Source: M3007 sp044224705 (GTDB lineage Bacteria; Bacteroidota; Bacteroidia; Chitinophagales; Saprospiraceae). From it: a DNA stretch of 31,073 bases. Shown piece after piece: positions 25,400 through 31,073 of the stretch. Position 1 is the first letter of the stretch; each line of letters starts with the position of its first letter. Where the stretch lies: contig JBGAJY010000042.1 of NCBI GenBank assembly GCA_044224705.1, positions 1 to 31,073 on the forward strand, written 5' to 3'. Below the pieces are notes generated by a model. The model did not search any database and was not told where the DNA came from. It saw only the letters and a program-made list of their open reading frames with translations. A program made the position numbers and the translations under genes.

Positions 25400-26359
25400 A
25401 TGCCCTGCCGCCTCTCCGTTGTGGTCTGCGTATACAACGAACAAGACAATATTCGCCCCATGCTCGAGCAAATTGAAACGGCGTTGGGGCAAATGGATTA
25501 CGAGATCCTTTACGTCGACGACGGCTCCACCGACCAAACGCTCGCCGAACTGAAACGCAGCGCGCACCCGCGGCTGCGCATCCTCGAATTCCGCCGCAAC
25601 TACGGACAAAGCGCCGCCCTGGCCGCCGGGATCGCCGCCGCACAGGGAGAATGGATCGTGACCCTCGACGGCGACCTGCAAAACGACCCGTCCGATATCC
25701 TGCGCATGCTCGACATCGCCGAACGCGACGGCCTCGATATGCTCGCCGGCGTTCGCCAGAAACGGCAGGACGGCGCGCTGCTGCGGAAAATCCCCAGCCG
25801 CATCGCCAACTGGCTCATCCGGCGGGCCTCGGGCGTTTACCTGCACGATTACGGCTGCACCCTCAAAGTGTTTAGAGCCGACCTGGCCAAAAGCCTGGGT
25901 CTGTACGGCGAATTGCACCGTTTTATCCCCGTGCTGGCCGACCTCGAAGGCGCGCGCATGTCCGAAACGCCCGTGCGGCACCACGCCCGCCAGCACGGCA
26001 AATCCAAGTACGGCATCAACCGGACCATCCGCGTGCTGAGCGACCTCTTGCTGATCCTGTTTCTCAAACGCTTCCGCCACAAGCCGATGCAGCTTTTCGG
26101 CGGTTGGGGCGTACTCTCGCTGCTCGTTGGAGGCCTGATCCTGGGTTATCTGCTGGTGGAAAAAATCATGGGCCACGATATCTGGGGGCGGCCCTTGCTC
26201 ATGGTGGGCGGCGGCTTGTTCATGGCGGGTTTGCAACTCATCGCGCTGGGTATCCTGGCCGAGTTGCAGGTGCGCACCTACTACGAATCTCAGGAGAAGA
26301 AGCCTTATAAAATCCGCCGCATCCACGAACCGGAATCCGCCTCCGCCGCTGCGCCATGA
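25400..26359 (+). CDS. family 2 glycosyltransferase, polyprenyl-phosphate sugar transferase type
   Basis: This 319-residue protein has a GT-A domain (about 1-225) with SVVVCVYNEQDNI, the VDDGSTDQT nucleotide site (D40, D41) and the metal-binding DGD at 90-92 in LDGDLQNDP. Two C-terminal transmembrane helices (about 233-253 and 268-289) and a basic tail follow. That architecture is shared with DPM1, ArnC, GtrB and RgtE-like enzymes that move a sugar from a nucleotide donor to polyprenyl phosphate on the cytosolic face. The sugar is not determined by the sequence. Its stop overlaps the next start as ATGA (26356-26359), so translation is coupled. It is first in a three-gene operon that includes an epimerase. 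Confidence 0.9.
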   Translation: MPCRLSVVVCVYNEQDNIRPMLEQIETALGQMDYEILYVDDGSTDQTLAELKRSAHPRLRILEFRRNYGQSAALAAGIAAAQGEWIVTLDGDLQNDPSDILRMLDIAERDGLDMLAGVRQKRQDGALLRKIPSRIANWLIRRASGVYLHDYGCTLKVFRADLAKSLGLYGELHRFIPVLADLEGARMSETPVRHHARQHGKSKYGINRTIRVLSDLLLILFLKRFRHKPMQLFGGWGVLSLLVGGLILGYLLVEKIMGHDIWGRPLLMVGGGLFMAGLQLIALGILAELQVRTYYESQEKKPYKIRRIHEPESASAAAP

Positions 26360-27219
26360 ATTGGAAAACCCTGCTGAAATTAGCCGTTTCGGGGCTGATT
26401 ATCTGGCTGGTCGTGCGGGCCATCGATCCACGCCAGTTGGCCGATACCTTGCGACGCGCGCAGTTGGGGTGGCTGGGCTGGGCCGTGTTTTGGTTTGTCG
26501 CTTCCAAAATCATTGCAGCCGTTCGTTTTCAGGAGTTGTTGAAAATCAGCGGCATACATCTCGCGCAGCGCCAGAACCTCGAACTTTACTGGCTCGGGAT
26601 GTATTACAACCTGCTGCTCCCCGGCGGTGTCAGCGGCGACGCTTACAAGATCAAACTGCTCATGGACGGCTACGGCAAGCCTTTCCGGCCATTATTTTCC
26701 CTGACCTTGTACGACCGTCTTTCGGGGATGCTGGCTTTGGGTCAGCTGGCGCTTGTGCTGGCCTGGTTGCTGCCGCCATTGCAGCCCTGGTGGCCGCTTT
26801 GGCTGCTGGGCCTTGTGTTGAGCCTCCCCGTTTCCTGGTGGATGTTTTTGAAACTGGCGGGCGGTAGTGCGGCGCTGTTCTGGCGGCTCAGCGGGCAGTC
26901 GTTGCTGGTACAGGCGGCGCAACTGGTTTGCGCCTGGGGCTTGCTGCTGGCTTTGGGCGAAGGCGCTTCGTGGCTGGGTTATTCCCTCATTTTTCTGGTG
27001 TCGTCGGTGGCTGCTATGTTGCCCCTGACCATTGGCGGCACGGGAGCGCGCGAACTGACTTTCCTCTGGGGCGCAAAAATGCTGAACCTCGAGGCGGAAC
27101 GATCTGTTGCAGTGGCGTTTTTGTTTTACCTTCTGTCGACGCTCGTGTCGATGGGCGGCATGTGGTTTAGTTTTCATAAAATTTCGTTTCAAACCGACAC
27201 CCGCGGCGACGCGGTTTGA
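26356..27219 (+). CDS. flippase-like membrane protein (lysylphosphatidylglycerol synthase TM-region / UPF0104 family)
   Basis: This 287-residue integral membrane protein has about eight helices. It carries the family's YYNLLLPGGVSGDAYKI motif (about 77-93; cf. the N-LLP-G--GD-YR pattern) and a late PLTIGGTGARE segment. The soluble aminoacyl-transferase domain of true MprF proteins is absent. Stand-alone members often accompany polyprenyl-linked glycosyltransferases and are suspected flippases or accessory factors, but this is not proven. The start overlaps the upstream stop by ATGA, and its stop lies eight bases before the epimerase ATG, so the three genes are one transcript. It probably helps move or use the lipid-linked sugar. 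Confidence 0.85.
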   Translation: MNWKTLLKLAVSGLIIWLVVRAIDPRQLADTLRRAQLGWLGWAVFWFVASKIIAAVRFQELLKISGIHLAQRQNLELYWLGMYYNLLLPGGVSGDAYKIKLLMDGYGKPFRPLFSLTLYDRLSGMLALGQLALVLAWLLPPLQPWWPLWLLGLVLSLPVSWWMFLKLAGGSAALFWRLSGQSLLVQAAQLVCAWGLLLALGEGASWLGYSLIFLVSSVAAMLPLTIGGTGARELTFLWGAKMLNLEAERSVAVAFLFYLLSTLVSMGGMWFSFHKISFQTDTRGDAV

Positions 27220-27227
27220 CCCACGAT

Positions 27228-28196
27228 ATGAAATACCTGGTTACCGGCGGCGCCGGGTTTATCGGCTCTCATTTGATCGAACGCCTGCTCTCCGAGGGTG
27301 GGGAAGTGGTGGCCCTGGACAATTTCGATCCCTTTTACGACGAGGCGCTGAAATGGGAGAACGTATCCTTATTGGCTGAAAACGAACGCTTTGCTTTCTT
27401 GCAGGGGGATCTGCGCGACAGCGCATTGTTGGAAAAAATTTTCCAACATCATCGCATCGACGCCGTGGTGCACCTCGCCGCGAAAGCGGGTGTGCGTCCT
27501 TCCATCGCCGAGCCCGAAGCGTATTTTGACGTCAACGTCCGTGGTACCCTCACGCTGCTCGAAGCCATGCAGCGCAACGGAGTGAAGCGCCTGATGTTCG
27601 CTTCTTCTTCCTCCGTGTACGGCAACCAGACCAAAATACCTTTTGCCGAAACCGACGACGTGAGCCGCCCCATTTCCCCCTATGCGGCTTCCAAATGCGC
27701 AGGCGAGTTGCTCGCCCACAGCTGGCATCACCTGCACGGGCTGGATGTGGCCTGTGTACGGTTTTTTACCGTTTATGGTCCGCGGCAACGCCCCGATCTG
27801 GCCATCCGTAAGTTCACAGAACTGGCCCTGGCGGATCAGCCGATCCCGCTCTATGGCGATGGAAGCAGCCGCCGAGACTACACATTTGTGACCGATATCG
27901 TAGATGGAATCGTTCGCCTTCTGGCAGTGCCGAAATGGGGCTACGAAATTTTCAACCTGGGCAACGGTTCGCCGGTCACCCTGCTCGATATGGTGCGGGC
28001 TTTGGAGAAAAAATTAGGCAAGCCGCTGAAAATCAATTTCCTGGAAAAACAACCCGGCGATGTGGAACAAACCCACGCCGACATCCGAAAAGCCGCCGAA
28101 TGGTGTGGCTACCAGCCCGAAGTGTCGCTGGACGAAGGCGTTGCGCAGTTTGTGGAGTGGTTCAATAGGAGAAAAAATGTTTTGAAAGACGATTGA
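27228..28196 (+). CDS. NAD-dependent nucleotide-sugar epimerase, UDP-glucuronate 4-epimerase-like
   Basis: The product is 322 residues from ATG 27228 (a TTG at 27216 overlaps the upstream stop). It is an extended short-chain dehydrogenase: the Rossmann motif GGAGFIGS lies at 7-14, a FASSSSVYG strand supplies the catalytic Ser near 128, and Tyr152 and Lys156 stand in SPYAASK. DNFDPFYDEALK and AGVRPSIAEPEAYF resemble UDP-glucuronate 4-epimerases, as does FFTVYGPRQRPDLA; UDP-glucose 4-epimerase or another UDP-sugar epimerase cannot be excluded. Third gene of the glycan operon, probably supplying the donor sugar to the GT2 enzyme. Its last codons (LKDD-stop) lie inside the left arm of the palindrome at 28181-28272, so the C-terminus is shared with the repeat. 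Confidence 0.85.
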   Translation: MKYLVTGGAGFIGSHLIERLLSEGGEVVALDNFDPFYDEALKWENVSLLAENERFAFLQGDLRDSALLEKIFQHHRIDAVVHLAAKAGVRPSIAEPEAYFDVNVRGTLTLLEAMQRNGVKRLMFASSSSVYGNQTKIPFAETDDVSRPISPYAASKCAGELLAHSWHHLHGLDVACVRFFTVYGPRQRPDLAIRKFTELALADQPIPLYGDGSSRRDYTFVTDIVDGIVRLLAVPKWGYEIFNLGNGSPVTLLDMVRALEKKLGKPLKINFLEKQPGDVEQTHADIRKAAEWCGYQPEVSLDEGVAQFVEWFNRRKNVLKDD

Positions 28197-28272
28197 CCAC
28201 TGGTACAGGCCCCAACCCCTCCCCGGAGGGGTTGGGGGTGGGGCCTGTACCAGTGGTCAATCGTCTTTCAAA
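28181..28272. repeat. 33-bp perfect inverted repeat across the epimerase stop codon
   Basis: The left arm 28181-28213 (from TTTGAAAGACGATTGACC to GGCCCC) is exactly reverse-complemented at 28240-28272. The core holds a further AACCCCTCC / GGAGGGGTT stem (28214-28222 / 28225-28233) and six unpaired bases, GGGGGT. The left arm includes the last codons and stop of the epimerase; the right arm repeats them in mirror form nine bases from the stop of the converging GT39 gene. It could terminate both transcripts. Confidence 0.95.
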
Positions 28273-28281
28273 TACCACGAT

Positions 28282-29886
28282 CTACCGCTTCTCCGGAATC
28301 TCATACAGGTAAAGCACCACCTCCGGATAATCCGTCTGCAAGGTATCCATCAACTGCCCCGGGAATTGCGGGTACATCACCGGATTCACCAGGTACAATG
28401 CGTTCGGGTGGCTGATGTTGTAGTCGCGCTGGATAATCCGGCCCGCCCGGTTGGTGAAATAAAACGATGTCGGTTCCCGGATGTCGGAACGGCCGTAGAG
28501 CCACCACTGGCGGTCCTTGTATTTGTCGGCCAGCCGGTAAGTCTCTTCGCGAAGGGTGGTGGTGAACGACTCCCTGGCACGAATGGGCAAAATGACGAGG
28601 TCAAAAGTCAGCCTGAAGACCAGCAGGCCCGCGACAAACCACCAGAGGTAGCGGTTCTTATCGTGGAGATACATCAATGCAATGAGGGTGGCCAGCAGCG
28701 ACAAACCGGTTGCGATGAGTGTAAGATTCGGCACGCCCGCCAGTCGGGGAATGAATGGCGTGGCGGCAATACCCAAAGCGGCAGCAGCGAGCGCTATTCC
28801 GAAAACAGCATAAATGGTCCGGTAGGTCCAGCGTCCGGCGGTGCGGTCCTCGTTCAGCAGGTACAAATTGATGACCGTGAACAAGGGGATAAACATCAAC
28901 AGGTAACGCGCCTCCACGTGTACCGAGGTCCAGTACACCGGCAGGTTGACGAAGAAGATGACCAGGTTGAAAAACACGAATTCATTTTCCCGCAGTCGTT
29001 TCCAGATGCCCCGGTCGAACCAACACAGGAACGCCGCTGAAAAAGGCAAAAAGTGATAAATCCACTCGAAGGGGAATTTGAACAGGTGTTTGAAAAAACG
29101 CCCCCAGCCATACTCCACGACCGTTCGTTTCACCGATTCGTTCAGCAGATTGGGCAGCAGAATTTCCAGGGGGCGGTATTGCGCGTACACCAGCAGATAG
29201 GCGCCCAGCAAGGCCGAGAGCAAAGCGCCGCCTGCTACGTGTTGCCAGGAAAAAAGCCGTCGCCATTGCCCCAGCACCCAGAGCCCCGCCGATACCGAGA
29301 GGGCCTGAAATACAAAAGCCGGCAAGCCTTTGAGCATAAAACCGGCGGCCGTCAGGGCATAGGTCGATAAAAACAAACCCAGCCAGCGCCCCCGTTTTCC
29401 AAACCAGTAAATGCACATGAACTGCAGGTAGGTGACCCAGGAAAACGTCGTGTCGATCAGCCCCAGCATGGAGTCGTAAATCAGAAACCGGCCGCTGGTG
29501 ATGGTCAGAAAGGCCGACAGCAACGCAAATTCCTTTCCGAAATGCGGTCGCACAAAACGGTACACGGTGACGCCGAACACGCCCAGAAAAAACACGGTCG
29601 TGAGCCGCGACGGCCATTCGCCAAAGCCGCCCCAGAGCTCGCCGGCCAACACCAGCAACCAGTTGAACAAGGGCGGTTTGTTGATGTAGGGCGCGCCGTG
29701 CATGGTTGTCGCGACGTAATTGCCCGACAATTTCATCTCCAGCGCCACCAACGCCCGAATGGCTTCATCGCCGATAAAAGCGATCAAATGGATATTGATC
29801 AAAAACGCCGGAACGGCCAGCAGCAGGCAGAAAATGACGAGCAAACGCGTCGGAACTTGTCGGATTCGATCGAGAAGGGCAAACAT
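28282..29886 (-). CDS. GT39/ArnT-like membrane glycosyltransferase
   Basis: This is a polytopic membrane protein of about 534 residues (ATG at 29886) with the GT-C fold. The first periplasmic loop has the family's acidic GDEAIRALVALEM motif (D40, E41), followed by the GAPYINKPPLFNWLL segment (K70) diagnostic of PMT_2/ArnT-like enzymes. About ten further helices and a C-terminal soluble tail follow. Such enzymes take a sugar from polyprenyl phosphate and place it on lipid A, a glycan or a protein outside the cytoplasmic membrane. The open frame extends upstream through the 8-bp repeats to 30027, but a TAACTTTG promoter at 29911-29918 supports 29886. It converges on the GT2 operon and shares its 3' palindrome, so the pair are likely one pathway. 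Confidence 0.88.
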   Translation of the reverse strand: MFALLDRIRQVPTRLLVIFCLLLAVPAFLINIHLIAFIGDEAIRALVALEMKLSGNYVATTMHGAPYINKPPLFNWLLVLAGELWGGFGEWPSRLTTVFFLGVFGVTVYRFVRPHFGKEFALLSAFLTITSGRFLIYDSMLGLIDTTFSWVTYLQFMCIYWFGKRGRWLGLFLSTYALTAAGFMLKGLPAFVFQALSVSAGLWVLGQWRRLFSWQHVAGGALLSALLGAYLLVYAQYRPLEILLPNLLNESVKRTVVEYGWGRFFKHLFKFPFEWIYHFLPFSAAFLCWFDRGIWKRLRENEFVFFNLVIFFVNLPVYWTSVHVEARYLLMFIPLFTVINLYLLNEDRTAGRWTYRTIYAVFGIALAAAALGIAATPFIPRLAGVPNLTLIATGLSLLATLIALMYLHDKNRYLWWFVAGLLVFRLTFDLVILPIRARESFTTTLREETYRLADKYKDRQWWLYGRSDIREPTSFYFTNRAGRIIQRDYNISHPNALYLVNPVMYPQFPGQLMDTLQTDYPEVVLYLYEIPEKR

Positions 29887-29910
29887 GGCTGCGTAACAAA
29901 AAGATCGCGG

Positions 29911-29918
29911 CAAAGTTA
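29911..29918 (-). promoter_or_regulatory. -7 box of the GT39 gene
   Basis: On the minus strand TAACTTTG is an exact TAnnTTTG match followed by CCGCG, 24 bases before the ATG at 29886. The -33 position falls inside the 8-bp repeat array 29921-29952, which contains no TTTG on that strand, so the array occupies the place of the upstream element. Confidence 0.5.
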
Positions 29919-29920
29919 AA

Positions 29921-29952
29921 ATTTGAGGATTTGAGGATTTGAGGATTTGAGG
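29921..29952. repeat. four-copy 8-bp tandem repeat in the GT39/purC promoter region
   Basis: Four units of ATTTGAGG (reverse complement of the AAATCCTC family at 3201-3352, shifted in phase) stand head to tail between the divergent GT39 and purC genes. The next bases, AGGCGGGG, end the array. Confidence 0.95.
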
Positions 29953-29995
29953 AGGCGGGGATTGGAGGAAGGGAGAATTTTTCATCCGGGCATCC

Positions 29996-30003
29996 GACCT
30001 TTG
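29996..30003 (+). promoter_or_regulatory. candidate -7 box of purC
   Basis: GACCTTTG fits NAnnTTTG, 22 bases before the ATG at 30026, with CGC following. No clear -33 TTTG is present. Low-confidence call from spacing and motif. Confidence 0.35.
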
Positions 30004-30025
30004 CGCTGCATTCACCGCACCCACC

Positions 30026-30970
30026 ATGCCAGCTATCCGCGAAACAAATTTTCAACTACCCGGCCAAACGGCCTTTTACCGCGGCAAAGTCCGCGACGTG
30101 TACACCCTCGGCGACCTGCTCGTGATGGTGGCCAGCGACCGCATCTCCGCTTTCGACCACGTACTGCCGCGACCCATTCCGCACAAAGGCGCCGTGCTGA
30201 ACCAGATCGCCGCCTATTTCCTCAAAGCCACCGAAGACATCTGCCCCAACTGGCTCATCGCCGCACCCGACCCCAATGTCGCCATCGGCCGGCGTTGCGA
30301 GCCGGTGCGCGTTGAAATGGTTATCCGGGGCTACCTCGCAGGGCATGCGGCCCGCACCTACACCGCCGGCGGACGGATGCTCTGCGGCGTTATCCTGCCC
30401 GAAGGCATGCGCGAAAACGACCCGTTCCCCGAGCCCATCATCACGCCCACCACCAAAGCCGATGCCGGCCATGACGAGGATATTTCCCGCGAAGACATCC
30501 TTGCCAAGGGTATCGTGGCTCCTGATATTTATGAAAAAATGGAGGCTTTCACCCGCGCACTCTTCCAGCGCGGCACCGAAATGGCCGCCCGTCAGGGCCT
30601 GATCCTCGTGGATACCAAATACGAATTCGGTCTGCTCAACGGCGAAATTGTCCTGATGGACGAAATCCACACCCCCGACAGCTCGCGCTATTTCTACGCC
30701 GATGGATACGCCGAACGCCAGGCCCGCGGCGAACACCAACGCCAGCTCAGCAAGGAATTCGTGCGCGAATGGCTCATGGCCAATGGTTTTCAGGGCAAGG
30801 AAGGCCAAACCATGCCCGTGATGCCCGACGCTTTTGTGGAGGAAATCACCACACGGTACATCGAACTGTACGAAAAAGTGACGGGACTGTCGTTTCAAAA
30901 AGACGAGTCGGAGGATCCGCAGGGCAGGATTGAGCGGAATATTCTGGCTTTTCTGAATTCTGGGCTTTGA
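30026..30970 (+). CDS. purC: phosphoribosylaminoimidazole-succinocarboxamide synthase
   Basis: The 314-residue product makes SAICAR from CAIR, aspartate and ATP in de novo purine synthesis (cytosol). Family marks are YRGKVRDVY near residue 16, VASDRISAFDHVLP, the KGAVLNQI helix, GAxE-equivalent VRVEMVIRGYLAGH, and LVDTKYEFGL plus DEIHTPDSSRY near the ATP/Mg site. It belongs to the longer (about 300-residue) class rather than the about 240-residue E. coli type. The ATG at 30026 is supported by the conserved N-terminus. It is divergent from GT39 and shows no purine riboswitch upstream. Its stop codon is followed directly by short repeats. Confidence 0.97.
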   Translation: MPAIRETNFQLPGQTAFYRGKVRDVYTLGDLLVMVASDRISAFDHVLPRPIPHKGAVLNQIAAYFLKATEDICPNWLIAAPDPNVAIGRRCEPVRVEMVIRGYLAGHAARTYTAGGRMLCGVILPEGMRENDPFPEPIITPTTKADAGHDEDISREDILAKGIVAPDIYEKMEAFTRALFQRGTEMAARQGLILVDTKYEFGLLNGEIVLMDEIHTPDSSRYFYADGYAERQARGEHQRQLSKEFVREWLMANGFQGKEGQTMPVMPDAFVEEITTRYIELYEKVTGLSFQKDESEDPQGRIERNILAFLNSGL

Positions 30971-31035
30971 CCACTGATTTTTTTTACCACGGATTTTTTG
31001 ACCACATGAAGGACACATGAAGGGCACATGAAGGA
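30971..31035. repeat. short intergenic repeats after purC
   Basis: Directly after the stop come two ACCAC...GATTTTTT-like units and then three ACATGAAGG units spaced 11 bases apart (at about 31004-31033). The array may continue beyond the window. It is another short-period repeat abutting a gene 3' end. The region also begins with TGACCACTG, the same stop-codon context as the epimerase gene. Confidence 0.7.
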
Positions 31036-31073
31036 AAAGGGTAGGGTTGCTCCTGCTTTACAATTGGGCTCAG

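Noticed and set aside
29887..30027. N-terminal extension of the GT39 protein through the octamer repeats
   Set aside because: An exact TAACTTTG promoter box lies inside the extension, and the hydrophobic protein starts naturally at 29886. It is kept only as an alternative in the phase-variation finding.

Overview
The window looks like a GC-rich chromosomal segment of a Bacteroidota bacterium, most likely of the Saprospiria type. Several secreted proteins end in type IX secretion (T9SS) sorting domains of both kinds (type A at 3474-7118 and 10660-11334, type B at 16538-22513). Promoter-like NAnnTTTG boxes replace the sigma70 consensus, Shine-Dalgarno sequences are essentially absent, and one protein carries an effector-associated domain of the EAD11 type, which is typical of filamentous or gliding Bacteroidota. 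The class-level placement is inference from these traits, not from a marker gene. I see no rRNA, tRNA, CRISPR array, prophage or insertion sequence.

Layout from left to right: a YfbK-like von Willebrand A protein (minus); a LysE-type exporter; an array of 19 eight-base repeats that opens with a 46-bp palindrome; a large secreted metalloprotease; a nested palindrome between converging genes; a two-gene minus-strand isoprenoid operon (type 2 IPP isomerase, then HMG-CoA reductase); a membrane-anchored EAD11 protein; a small FN3/T9SS protein (minus); an unrecognised helical protein; a Cys-rich exported protein; a K+-dependent membrane pyrophosphatase; a 543-base gene-free stretch; a ~1990-residue adhesin-like protein with a gliding-motility-type C-terminus; an SH3b secreted protein; a solitary N6-adenine methyltransferase; a translationally coupled glycan cluster (GT2, flippase-like protein, UDP-sugar epimerase) facing a GT39 membrane glycosyltransferase; and purC.

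How the genes may work together: fni and mvaA belong to the mevalonate route, which supplies polyprenyl phosphates. The GT2/flippase/epimerase/GT39 set has the parts needed to load a sugar, plausibly galacturonate, on polyprenyl phosphate, move it across the membrane and attach it to a surface glycan, as in the Rgt and Arn systems. The T9SS cargo proteins form a separate secreted or surface layer.

The most unusual aspect is the intergenic DNA. Almost every gene 3' end is followed within about 25 bases by a palindrome or short-period tandem array. Several are unusually long and perfect: 46-bp arms at 3124-3235, 33-bp arms at 28181-28272 that copy the end of a gene, and a three-layer palindrome at 7127-7327. 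The eight-base repeat family recurs 26 kb away, inside the putative promoter of the GT39 gene, where copy-number change could switch expression. No mobile enzyme for these repeats is encoded here.
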